From a bacterium (lineage in GTDB: Bacteria; Bacteroidota; Ignavibacteria; Kapaibacteriales; UBA7675): DNA of 64,000 bases. The notes under the pieces were generated by a model, which worked only from the letters and a program-made list of their open reading frames with translations, was not told where the DNA came from and did no database searches. The stretch is taken from contig JAUIKM010000031.1 in assembly GCA_030430495.1 (NCBI GenBank), positions 1 to 64,000 of the forward strand, written 5' to 3'. A program made the position numbers and the translations under genes. Shown here piece after piece: positions 17,317 through 25,708 of the stretch (position 1 is the stretch's first letter; each line of letters opens with the position of its first letter).

Positions 17317-17868
17317 TCAATCGAAAGTGCGCAGTGTGTCGACAAACAGGTTGAAACTGCGAGAGTTATTGTTCTCAAGCGGAAGTGTTGGTCCCAGCAC
17401 TCTGGAGCTCGCTATTTTGGAGTAATTTGGCAGGAGGCGTTTTAACCTGATCGAAGGTTTCAAATCCGAGTCGGGATGAGTCGCAATCTTCCTGGGTACT
17501 TTGTGTAAGGCTTTTTTTATTCCCAGTATTTTCATCGTGGCCGTAAGATTGCCCAAATACCAGGATTCAAGTTCGCGGCAAACGATCCGAACGATCGACT
17601 CCGGATGGCGCGAATGCCTGCAAAGTTCAAGCAGGTCGCGCTTTAGATTCATGCAGTCGTTGGCGTCTTGATCGTGCAGGACAATAAAGCGCTCTACAAG
17701 CGAATGATCCCATGCTCGCAGTTTGCGGGGAAGCGACTTTCTAAGTGCGCTCTTGCCAGGATGAGGAATGATTTCATATCTATTCTCGTCCTGAAAGAAT
17801 CGCGGTAGAAACCCCTTGAGAAAAGCCTCCATTGACGGTTCTTCCGTCAGGAAAATCAATTGTTTCAA
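17317..17868 (-). CDS. DUF4276 family protein (Toprim-like putative nuclease)
   Basis: About 183 residues from a TTG at 17868. This start overlaps the ATPase stop in TTGA and has AAGGGAG upstream; a farther TTG at 17904 is less likely. It resembles DUF4276: LTEEPSMEAFL (acidic Glu9/Glu10), VLHDQDANDC with a D-x-D pair (Asp66, Asp68) and the characteristic CRELESWYLG. The acidic layout suggests a Toprim-like metal site. DUF4276 genes commonly sit next to SMC/RecF-like ATPases in putative defence loci, analogous to the ATPase/Toprim pairs of OLD and PARIS systems. A role as effector nuclease is inferred. The segment is AT-richer than flanking housekeeping genes. Confidence 0.75.
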   Translation of the reverse strand: MKQLIFLTEEPSMEAFLKGFLPRFFQDENRYEIIPHPGKSALRKSLPRKLRAWDHSLVERFIVLHDQDANDCMNLKRDLLELCRHSRHPESIVRIVCRELESWYLGNLTATMKILGIKKALHKVPRKIATHPDSDLKPSIRLKRLLPNYSKIASSRVLGPTLPLENNNSRSFNLFVDTLRTFD

Positions 17869-19052
17869 TTCGGATCCGCTCCCTTGAATCGCTTCTCTTT
17901 CCAAAGCCAGCCGGGTTGATCGCCTTCATCAACAAGTCTGACAAGCAACGGGTTTTGGTTGGCCCGGTGCACAGATGTGAAACCACTGGTCTTTTCAAGC
18001 CAGAAAATGTTGTCGATGTCGACTGCGTTCAGAAAGTCCGGAGAGTGCGTTGAGACAAACACCTGGCCGCCGTTTCTCGCATACACTTCAAAATCTTCGG
18101 CCAGCTCAAGCAGCAGAGAAGGGTACAGTTGATTTTCGGGTTCTTCTACGCAAAGAAGCGGATGCGGCTGCGGATCGTACAGCAGGATAAGATAGGCGAA
18201 CATCTTAATAGTGCCGTCGGACACGTACTTATCTATGAACGGTCTGTCGAAAGAGTCGTCCTGAAATTTGAGTATGAGTTCGCCATTCTCCATCGGAATA
18301 GCCTTGACATTTTCGATGCCCGGCACGCGAGACTTCATGCGTTCAATGATTCTGTCAAACGATTTCCGGTGATTCTCAAAAATGTAGTTTGCCACCAGTG
18401 GCAGATTGTCGCCAGAAACGGAAAGGTGTTCGGCATGCCCCGAATCTTTGGAGCCTCTTGCCTCGCTGATGTGGAAGTCGGACACATGCCATTTTTCTAT
18501 CAATTGCCTGAATGCGCTTGCAGCTTTAAATCGCTGAAATTGCCCCAGTCCTTTGATTGCAAGAATATCCTGGGCGTCGAGTTCCTGCTCCTCTCGCTCG
18601 AGTTCTTCATCTTCTTTGTTAAAGTCGTCCTCGTTAACAATCGCATAACCTTTGCCTTTTCTGAAGTCGAGGAAATGGAATGGCGAGCCGTGTCTGCCGC
18701 GCTTGTAGCGCAGAATTTCGCGTTTAACAATCGGTTTGGATTTAACAGTGATGATATTCAGAACGTATGTTACTAAACGGTCGACGCCGCCAATTTCCAT
18801 CCGAAATTTTATTTCGAATTCGATAGATTCTTGCTCTCTCCCGCGACTGATTACTTCACTAAACCCACCTCGTCGCTGCAATGCATTACGCACATTGTGC
18901 ACCAGACAGTCGCGTAAAAATCCAAAGACATCAAACAGTGTCGTTTTACCACTGCCATTTGCGCCGATAAAGACACAAAATCGAGGTATATCTTTAATAG
19001 TGACATCTTTAAATGCCCGGAAATTCTTTACGGTCAAAGACTCTATCTGCAT
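17865..19052 (-). CDS. AAA/ABC-type ATPase (SMC/RecF-like, RloA/OLD-like)
   Basis: 395 residues. I chose the ATG at 19052 because GGAAGGG lies just upstream and the protein then opens with MQIESLTVKNFRAFKDV, the usual start of this family. Walker A is GANGSGKT (30-37). Walker B and its glutamate lie in LLCVEEPENQLYP, followed by the D-loop/His region FVSTHSPDFL. The middle is acidic (DDFNKEDEELEREEQELD), probably a hairpin insertion. Such ATPases sense phage or DNA structures and control a linked effector. The DUF4276 gene overlaps its stop, so the pair is one operon. Both genes sit between duplicated meaB ends, pointing to horizontal gain. Phage defence is an inference. Confidence 0.85.
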   Translation of the reverse strand: MQIESLTVKNFRAFKDVTIKDIPRFCVFIGANGSGKTTLFDVFGFLRDCLVHNVRNALQRRGGFSEVISRGREQESIEFEIKFRMEIGGVDRLVTYVLNIITVKSKPIVKREILRYKRGRHGSPFHFLDFRKGKGYAIVNEDDFNKEDEELEREEQELDAQDILAIKGLGQFQRFKAASAFRQLIEKWHVSDFHISEARGSKDSGHAEHLSVSGDNLPLVANYIFENHRKSFDRIIERMKSRVPGIENVKAIPMENGELILKFQDDSFDRPFIDKYVSDGTIKMFAYLILLYDPQPHPLLCVEEPENQLYPSLLLELAEDFEVYARNGGQVFVSTHSPDFLNAVDIDNIFWLEKTSGFTSVHRANQNPLLVRLVDEGDQPGWLWKEKRFKGADPN

Positions 19053-19216
19053 AACGATGTCCCTTCCGGGGTGAACGCGACTAATCGAGAAAACCGATCC
19101 CGAATATAAGCAAAAAGCCTCTGCGGCGGTCAAACATTTGCAAGCCAAATAGTGGCTGAATTGCGTTCAATCAGGTCGAATACGACAGTAGCGTCAGAGC
19201 AGGCGAATATTTGTCG

Positions 19217-20212
19217 TCAATGCCGATTCAGCTTCTCCCGCAGCTCCTCGACAATCGCCTCCACCGCGGCATGCGGACTGATGACTCCTTCGCGCACGGC
19301 TTGTTCTCTTGTTTGCCACTGAGCCTGAAGTCCCGCGTCTTCGAGCAGGACTTCGAGTATTTCGGTTTTCAGCAGGTCGTTGAACCACTGCGTGGCTTGT
19401 ACGCGCCGCCGCGCGTCGATCAGGCCGCGGCGCGCCTGCGCAAAAAAGTTGTCGAGTTGTTCGTGCACGGCGTCGAGGCCCTGCCGGCGCAGGGCGCTGC
19501 ACAGCAGCACGGGAACCGTCCACTCGTCCGAATTGGCCTGCAACATGTGCAGCGCCGTCAGCAATTGCTGCCGCGCGCGCCGCGCCGCCGGGTCTTTGGG
19601 ATCGTCGACTTTGTTGATGATCACGATGTCGATCACTTCCATGATGCCGCGTTTGATGCCTTGCAGCTCGTCGCCGGCGTTGGCCAGGCAGAGCAGCAGG
19701 AAACAGTCGACCATGCGCGCCGCGGCGACTTCGGACTGGCCGACGCCGACGGTTTCGATGATGATCGTGTCGTAGCCCGCGGCTTCGCACAGCAGCATGC
19801 TTTCGCGCGTCGTGCGCGCCACGCCGCCGAGTGCGCCGCCGCTGGGAGTGGGGCGGATGAAAGCGTTTTCGTGGCGCGCCAGCACCGGCATGCGTGTCTT
19901 GTCGCCCAGGATGCTGCCGCCCGTGCGCTCCGAACTCGGATCGATCGACAGCACCGCGACCTTGCCGCCTTTTTCTATCACCGATATGCCGAAGACGTCG
20001 ATGAAGGTACTTTTGCCCACGCCGGGAACGCCGCTGACGCCGATGCGCCGCGCCTTGCCGCCGTCGCCGCGCAGCATATCCAGCAGGCGGTGTGCGTCCG
20101 CGCGGTCCTGCGCGCGGCTGCTTTCCACCAGCGAGATGCCTTTGGCGAGGGCGCGCCGTTCGCCTCGGCGAATCGCGGGCGCCAGTTCATTTGGTGTTAA
20201 CCTGCGTTTCAT
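19217..20212 (-). CDS. meaB: Methylmalonyl-CoA mutase-associated GTPase MeaB
   Basis: 331 residues, a G3E-type P-loop GTPase that protects and reloads B12-dependent methylmalonyl-CoA mutase. Visible motifs are the P-loop GVPGVGKSTFID, SIDPSSERTGGSILGD, the switch/Walker B stretch IIIETVGVGQSE and the base-recognition INKVDD. The C-terminal dimerisation helices are present. It lies 148 bp downstream of the mutase on the same strand and belongs to that unit. Its last 85 coding bases up to codon ~297-325 are duplicated at 17188-17272, so the present 3' end may be either original or brought in by the neighbouring cassette. Confidence 0.96.
   Translation of the reverse strand: MKRRLTPNELAPAIRRGERRALAKGISLVESSRAQDRADAHRLLDMLRGDGGKARRIGVSGVPGVGKSTFIDVFGISVIEKGGKVAVLSIDPSSERTGGSILGDKTRMPVLARHENAFIRPTPSGGALGGVARTTRESMLLCEAAGYDTIIIETVGVGQSEVAAARMVDCFLLLCLANAGDELQGIKRGIMEVIDIVIINKVDDPKDPAARRARQQLLTALHMLQANSDEWTVPVLLCSALRRQGLDAVHEQLDNFFAQARRGLIDARRRVQATQWFNDLLKTEILEVLLEDAGLQAQWQTREQAVREGVISPHAAVEAIVEELREKLNRH
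19239..19323. repeat. 85-bp direct repeat, meaB copy
   Basis: Lies inside the 3' part of intact meaB and is identical to 17188-17272. It also contains cttgttctcttgtttgcc, which by chance or descent resembles the core of the window's dispersed intergenic repeats. Confidence 0.95.
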
Positions 20213-20360
20213 ACCCGGCAGTATAATAGTTGTTTTATCGCTGTAGACTCGACGACAGATGGCAAACTGTCAACGCGTCGCCAGGCGGCTGTTCACGGAC
20301 TGTTGTGTTTAATACTTCTATCCCGGCGATTAACAAAATAATCAGCCTGAAGAGAATTGT

Positions 20361-22526
20361 TTAATCGGCGTCCTGCGCCACCTGACGTATGCGTTCCAGG
20401 ATGCGCTGCGCGGCTTCCTGAATATTCGTCGCCGTGCCGAAGATTTCGTGTGCGCCGGCCTGGTACAGGAAGTCGTAGTCCTGCCGCGGTATCACGCCGC
20501 CGACCACGACAACAACGTCGTCGGCCTGTAGTTTGTTTAACTCTTCCACCAGTTGCGGCACCAGCGTTTTATGTCCGGCGGCCAGCGTCGAAATGCCGAC
20601 GACGTGCACGTCGTTTTCGACCGCCTGGCGCGCGGCTTCGGCCGGCGTCTGGAAGAGCGGCCCCATGTCGACGTCAAAACCAAGGTCGGCAAATGCCGTG
20701 GCGATGATACGTGCGCCGCGGTCGTGTCCGTCCTGGCCCAGTTTTGCGACGAGGATGCGCGGCCTGCGACCGAATTCGGACTTAAACTGCTCGATCTCAT
20801 CGTGCAAGGCGTTAAACTCTTTGTTGTTCGAATAGGAGCTTGCGTAGACGCCGCTGATCAGTTCGGACCGCGCTTCAAAACGGCCAAATACTTTTTCCAT
20901 CGCATCGGAAATCTCACCGAGCGTGGCGCGCGCTTTGGCCGCTTCGACGGCCAGTTCGAGCAGGTTGGCCTTGTTTTCCGCGCCCTGCGTGATGGCCTGC
21001 AGCGCGGCGTCGACGGCGGCCTGGTCGCGCGTGGCGCGCAGTTGTTTAAGTCGGTTGACCTGGTCTTCGCGCACGGCCTGGTTGTCGATTTCGCGCACCT
21101 CGTAGTTGGCGTCGTCTTCAACCTGATATTTGTTAACGCCGACAATGGTCTCCGCGCCCTGTTCGATTCTGGCCTGGCGGCGTGCAGCGGATTCCTCGAT
21201 GCGCGCTTTGGGCATGCCGGCCTCGATTGCGCTCGTCATGCCGCCGAGTTCATCGACTTCGCGCATCAGCTGCTGCGCGTGTTTAACAAGCGAATCCGTC
21301 AGTGATTCAATGTAATACGAGCCGCCCAGCGGGTCGATAACCGATGTGATGTTGCTCTCCTCGGCCAGAATCAGCTGTGTGTTGCGCGCTATCCGCGCCG
21401 AAAAATCGGTCGGCAGCGCAATCGCCTCATCAAAAGAATTAGTGTGCAGCGACTGCGTGCCGCCCAGCACCGCGGCCATCGCTTCGATGGTTGTGCGCAC
21501 AACGTTGTTGTAGGGATCCTGTTCGGTCAGGCTCCAGCCCGAAGTCTGGCAGTGCGTGCGCAGCATCAGCGAACGCGGATTCTTGGGGTTAAACTGCTTC
21601 ATATTTTGCGCCCACAGCGTCCGCGCGGCGCGCAGCTTGGCGATTTCCATGAAGAAGTTCATGCCGATTCCGAAGAAGAAGGAGAGGCGCGGCGCAAAGG
21701 CATCCACGTCCAGTCCGCGGCTGATGGCCTGTTTAACATATTCCAGGCCGTCCGCCAGCGTAAAAGCCAGCTCCTGCACGGCGTCGGCGCCCGCTTCGTG
21801 CATGTGGTAACCGCTGATGCTGATGCTGTTGAAGCGCGGCATGAATTTGCTTGTGTATTCTATGATGTCGCCGACTATCCGCATCGAGGGCGCAGGCGGA
21901 TAGATAAAGGTGTTGCGCACCATGAATTCTTTCAGGATGTCGTTCTGGATCGTCCCGCTCAGCTGCTCGGTCTTGACGCCTTGTTCCTGCCCGGCGGCGA
22001 TAAACATGGCCATGATCGGAATTACGGCGCCGTTCATCGTCATTGAAACGGACATTTTGTCGAGCGGAATCTGATCGAACAGCACCTTCATGTCTTCGAT
22101 GCTGTCGATCGCCACGCCGGCTTTACCCACGTCGCCGACGACGCGTTCGTGGTCGCTGTCGTAGCCGCGGTGCGTCGCCAGGTCAAATGCCACGGAGAGG
22201 CCTTTTTGTCCGGCGGCCAGGTTGCGGCGGTAGAAGGCATTCGATTCCTGCGCGGTGGAGAACCCGGCGTACTGGCGGATGGTCCAGGGGCGGTTGGCGT
22301 ACATGGTGGCGTAGGGCCCGCGCGTGTAGGGGAAAAACCCGGGCAGGCCGGCTTGCAGCTCCAGTGCGGCCAGGTCGGCGGCGGTGTAGAGCGCTTTCTG
22401 CGCAAATCCCTCCGGTAGTTGTCGTTCCAGATCGTCGACGGAGCGATTTTTCAGCTCGGCATCGGCGTGTTTGCGCCATTCTTCCATGGAGTTCTGTTGC
22501 GTGCTGTTGTCCGTTGACTGCGCCAT
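20361..22526 (-). CDS. scpA: Methylmalonyl-CoA mutase, catalytic (large) subunit
   Basis: 721 residues from an ATG preceded by GGCAGGAG. It interconverts (R)-methylmalonyl-CoA and succinyl-CoA through adenosylcobalamin radicals in propionate metabolism. The barrel begins near [13 protein letters not shown] and continues through [14 protein letters not shown] and [14 protein letters not shown]. The B12-binding domain (about 585-715) has the DGHDRG motif that supplies the lower-axial His, then [14 protein letters not shown] and VVVGGVIP. No small-subunit gene is adjacent, so it may be homodimeric or have its partner elsewhere. meaB follows on the same strand. Confidence 0.97.
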   Translation of the reverse strand: MAQSTDNSTQQNSMEEWRKHADAELKNRSVDDLERQLPEGFAQKALYTAADLAALELQAGLPGFFPYTRGPYATMYANRPWTIRQYAGFSTAQESNAFYRRNLAAGQKGLSVAFDLATHRGYDSDHERVVGDVGKAGVAIDSIEDMKVLFDQIPLDKMSVSMTMNGAVIPIMAMFIAAGQEQGVKTEQLSGTIQNDILKEFMVRNTFIYPPAPSMRIVGDIIEYTSKFMPRFNSISISGYHMHEAGADAVQELAFTLADGLEYVKQAISRGLDVDAFAPRLSFFFGIGMNFFMEIAKLRAARTLWAQNMKQFNPKNPRSLMLRTHCQTSGWSLTEQDPYNNVVRTTIEAMAAVLGGTQSLHTNSFDEAIALPTDFSARIARNTQLILAEESNITSVIDPLGGSYYIESLTDSLVKHAQQLMREVDELGGMTSAIEAGMPKARIEESAARRQARIEQGAETIVGVNKYQVEDDANYEVREIDNQAVREDQVNRLKQLRATRDQAAVDAALQAITQGAENKANLLELAVEAAKARATLGEISDAMEKVFGRFEARSELISGVYASSYSNNKEFNALHDEIEQFKSEFGRRPRILVAKLGQDGHDRGARIIATAFADLGFDVDMGPLFQTPAEAARQAVENDVHVVGISTLAAGHKTLVPQLVEELNKLQADDVVVVVGGVIPRQDYDFLYQAGAHEIFGTATNIQEAAQRILERIRQVAQDAD

Positions 22527-23334
22527 TTGTTTCTCCTGCCTGTATTCTGCGCCTGGAGTACGCCGTGTTTGTACCGGGTTGACGAGCAAAAATACAAAAT
22601 TCGGGGCAGCCGCCCGATGCGTCTCCGTCCGGACCGGTATCCCGCAGGTTTTGCGAGCGTGCCAATGTCGTTTGCGCGGCTCGTCCTGTCCATACTTGCG
22701 ACCGTTCAGGGGCGCTGCGTGGACGTTCAACCGCGTTTTGGGCTGCGTTCAGTTTTTTATGGATGGAATTGGCGTCGGGGTTTTGTAGCCTTGGGGAATA
22801 GCGAGGAAGCGTGCACGCTGCGCAGGCGTCGACGGGATGTCGGCGCTGGAAAAATGACGGGCTTCGGGCCGGGATCTGCTGGGATCTGAGGATTTCAGGC
22901 GGACGGGGAGCTCGTGGGTTGCAGGAGAAAAAATTTGGAGGTGGAGCGAGGGGGTGGGCCCATGGTGGATCAAGCGCGAGCTGCGCCAAAAATTTTGAAC
23001 TCCCGTTCGTCACGCAATCCCGCCCGATTAACACGAAACCCACGCCGTTTAAACTTTTTGACTTGTTTTGTGCGGATTGCCGCTATCCGTCGCAGCGAAC
23101 TCACGTGATTATTACGCATTCCAATTTTTCGCAGCGGCTCAAGGATCAACCTGCCGACATGTTCAACGCAGTACTGATTTGGCGTTCTTATGTGACAACT
23201 GTCGCACTTTATCAGCTTCATCACTCTCTGTTCTGATAACGCCTGACGGATTTCTGACCATCTATACATTTGGCGCACAGTTGGTTTTTCGCTCCGGCAT
23301 TGAGACGTTTTAAGCTGACTGCATTTCTACAGCT

Positions 23335-23524
23335 GATCCCCGAGCGCTTCGCCGCCTCATTCATTCGTCGGCTTGCTCTTTCCTCTTGTTAACCTCCGCA
23401 CGCCAAACCCGAAGTCCCACAGTCGGTCCAGTGACGTACCCGAACCTCAAAACCTGAAGTCTGCGCGACAAACAAAAGAGTCATAAAGCAAGCCGCAAGT
23501 GGAGCGCAGCGGCGCTGCAATTCA
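23335..23524 (+). repeat. 190-bp dispersed element R1
   Basis: About 97% identical to R2 (29267-29456) over the same 190 bp and closely related to R3 (32617-32801). The left part (gagcgcttcgcc to ggcttgctc) and the right part (gacaaacaaaag to agcaagccgc) form imperfect inverted arms. It lies upstream of the Cys-rich/T9SS operon, in the same orientation as R2 and R3. Confidence 0.9.
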
Positions 23525-23992
23525 GACATTATTTCAGCTTCCAGTCGCAAACATGATCAATATTCCTGGCATTTATCAATTTGTATTGGAAAGCCCAGGA
23601 ATTTGGAATTCTAACGTCCAACTGAAGAAACTGATCGTTCAGGTTAAATATCAGGCCGTTGAGAAAATGTTATTAGTTTACGCGTAATGTTATTGATAAG
23701 GATAGTGGATGAGCAGTGACGCTATTTTGGTCATATTGTTACAAGCGAATGGAGAGTCAGTCTATCTGAAATGCGAACCACCATATGCTTTGGAACGAGC
23801 AACACAAAGAGCCGGTCATCCTTGAAAACCCGCTTTGATTCTCGGCTTGCAGCGTGTCAAGTCTGAGCACTTGTTGAAATTGCCGGGCGCGAAAGACTGT
23901 AGGTAGTGGCGCTTTTTAATCTACACAGTCACGAGAATATTTCTTCCAGACCCGAATAATTTTCTTGCAGTTCCGAAAGTTTTCATACATTA

Positions 23993-24026
23993 CCGGATCA
24001 ATTCAAATTGATCCGGCATTCTTTTT
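23993..24026 (+). terminator. Hairpin followed by T run
   Basis: CCGGATCAATT (23993-24003) pairs with AATTGATCCGG (24006-24016), then cattcttttt. It has the form of an intrinsic terminator. No gene ends just upstream, so it may close an unseen transcript or insulate the operon downstream. Confidence 0.5.
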
Positions 24027-24455
24027 AATGAATATACTTGGGTTTGATAGCCCGAAAAAGTGATTGAAAGTTGTAGTCGGATCGATTGTAATCACAACCA
24101 ATGAGGCCCAGGGCATGTACTTGCATCACTGCCAACAATTGCAAGACTTCCTCACGAACAATCTGTTGTTCTTACACGAATATCGGAATAATACCGCTCC
24201 GATTGTCGAGGACCGGACAATCTTCGGATCGTCGAATTCACTGCCAATATGAACACCGGAGCAACCGTTCCCAACTGAAACCTGCCAAGTGGGATTTCGT
24301 TCGCTCCAGGTACAACCACTGTTTGCGTAGTCGACAAAAACACCCCGACTGATAGATCGGGACCGCTGTTCTATTGCCGGTGTAGATCTAATTGCTCCGG
24401 CCGGTTCAGCATATTAAACTATTCAACTTGTTAAACAGTCACCTTGTTGAAACTC

Positions 24456-25025
24456 ATGAAACTATTAAGAAACTATTCAAAAAACGCGAGACTGATGCGT
24501 CCACAGATCGTTTTGCTGTTAAGTTTACTAGCCTTCTTAACTCATGTCCCGCAATCCTCAGCCCAATCTCCTTGCACAGATGTCTGTACGGGGAAACCCT
24601 GGCTCATTACCCGCTATATGCACGAATTCTCGCCCGGTTGTTTTGTTGAAATTATTTATGAATGGAGGATGTGCGGCACTGCCCCCGATTTTGACTTTGA
24701 AGTGTATATCACTGAAATTAATCTCATTACAGAGTGTTATGAGTGCGAAGCTGAATTCCTGGCAAAGTCGATTTCCGGATGGATATTTGATGCGCGCACT
24801 CTGGTCTCCGGCAACAGTAATGTTTTGAATCTTGCACCTGGCGACTTAACAATTGCGTGGGCTAAATGCTGGATCAACGGCAACCCCAAAAGCTGGACAA
24901 ATTGCGGCGGTCCACCGTGTTGTGAGCGCGACATCCCCGCCTGGACACCCGGCAATCACGGCGATGAAACGGTATCGGACCCCGGAGCCTGCAGCGCACC
25001 TGATTGCCAGGAGGTGTGCGAATGA
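24456..25025 (+). CDS. Secreted cysteine-rich protein, paralogue 1
   Basis: 189 residues from the ATG at 24456; a TTG four codons earlier is possible. A signal peptide (LLLSLLAFLTHVPQSSAQ, about 19-36) directs it to the envelope or outside. The mature part has many cysteines, including CTDVC, ECYEC, GPPCC and a terminal CSAPDCQEVC, which suggests disulfide bonds. No family is recognised. It aligns by cysteine spacing and local motifs with the next gene, so the two are paralogues. There is no T9SS sorting domain. The stop overlaps the next start (ATGA). Lower GC than the housekeeping genes nearby. Confidence 0.75.
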   Translation: MKLLRNYSKNARLMRPQIVLLLSLLAFLTHVPQSSAQSPCTDVCTGKPWLITRYMHEFSPGCFVEIIYEWRMCGTAPDFDFEVYITEINLITECYECEAEFLAKSISGWIFDARTLVSGNSNVLNLAPGDLTIAWAKCWINGNPKSWTNCGGPPCCERDIPAWTPGNHGDETVSDPGACSAPDCQEVCE

Positions 25026-25708
25026 GATATCCAATACTTAAACGAAGCAATTCAATTGCTCGACGCGCCACCGTGCTCCGCGATGTTAATATTGCACCTA
25101 AGTCCGCCGGAGCGCGCTTCCCGTTCCGTCGTTTGTTCTTGATATTGTTCGGTTTAACCACCCTTGTATTAAATGTTAACTCTGGCATGGCGCAGTGCAA
25201 TGACCCCGATCTGTGCGGCGTCGACAGTACGGAATACCGCGTCAGAACTATTGTCATTGATGGGTGCATATTACGTGTCTATTACAATGTCTTTATGTGC
25301 GATGGTGTGTGTTCACTAACCATCGACAGTGTTGACTATCCTCAACTTGCAACGTCGTGCTCCGGTTGTGTCAATGACTTAAACACCGTGCTTTTCGATG
25401 CAATACGACTGCAGTTGGTTCTGCACGGGTCGTATTTTACGACATGTTGGGTCCAGCCGAATATACAGATCGTAACTCGTTACCCGAGTTGCTGGCGAAC
25501 CTCTACAAGCGGCGGCGGCGGCGGTGGCTCGACTATCTATTTACGGCCATGTTCAGAGCTTCCTTGCTGCGTTGTCATTGAAGATGTGATTACGGATGCA
25601 AGCGGCAAGATTGTTGCCACGGAAGAAGTCGGCAGATCTGTCAATCCCGATATTCCGTATGAATGTGAAGCGTTTGGGGGGGCAGGATGCACAGATATTT
25701 GCCGCTAG
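25022..25708 (+). CDS. Secreted cysteine-rich protein, paralogue 2
   Basis: 228 residues from ATG 25022, preceded by a strong AGGAGGTG and overlapping the previous stop. A basic N-terminus leads to a hydrophobic signal segment (about 38-54, ending NSGMAQ). The mature protein repeats the cysteine layout of paralogue 1: GCILRVYYNVFMC against GCFVEIIYEWRMC, SCSGC against ECYEC, ELPCC against GPPCC, and CTDIC near the end. A run of six glycines (about 163-168) is a flexible linker. Function is unknown. Translational coupling on both sides implies the three proteins are needed in fixed ratio. Confidence 0.75.
   Translation: MRYPILKRSNSIARRATVLRDVNIAPKSAGARFPFRRLFLILFGLTTLVLNVNSGMAQCNDPDLCGVDSTEYRVRTIVIDGCILRVYYNVFMCDGVCSLTIDSVDYPQLATSCSGCVNDLNTVLFDAIRLQLVLHGSYFTTCWVQPNIQIVTRYPSCWRTSTSGGGGGGSTIYLRPCSELPCCVVIEDVITDASGKIVATEEVGRSVNPDIPYECEAFGGAGCTDICR

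Larger units (their letters stand above)
17188..19323. mobile_element. Putative integrated ATPase/DUF4276 cassette bounded by direct repeats
   Basis: Two genes (17317-19052) sit between 85-bp identical direct repeats derived from the meaB 3' end. The genes look AT-richer than meaB and the peptidase around them. Duplication of a target gene's 3' end is the usual footprint of site-specific insertion that keeps the target intact. No recombinase is encoded inside, so it would be a non-autonomous cassette or the residue of a larger island. Homologous recombination after segmental duplication is an alternative. Confidence 0.6.
22527..24455. other. Long gap before the secreted-protein operon
   Basis: Nearly 2 kb. 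It contains repeat R1 (23335-23524) and a perfect-looking hairpin (23993-24016). Base composition shifts from GC-rich near the mutase to AT-rich near 23.5-24.4 kb. Short open frames are present, but none shows a family or a credible start. Confidence 0.5.

Noticed and set aside
24064-24352. Short overlapping ORFs before the Cys-rich operon
   Set aside because: No Shine-Dalgarno, no signal peptide, no family likeness, and two frames overlap each other.
22527-24455. tRNA, RNase P, SRP or 6S RNA in the long gaps
   Set aside because: I looked for T-arm signatures (GTTCGA-type) and other hallmark motifs in the gaps; only the tmRNA shows them.
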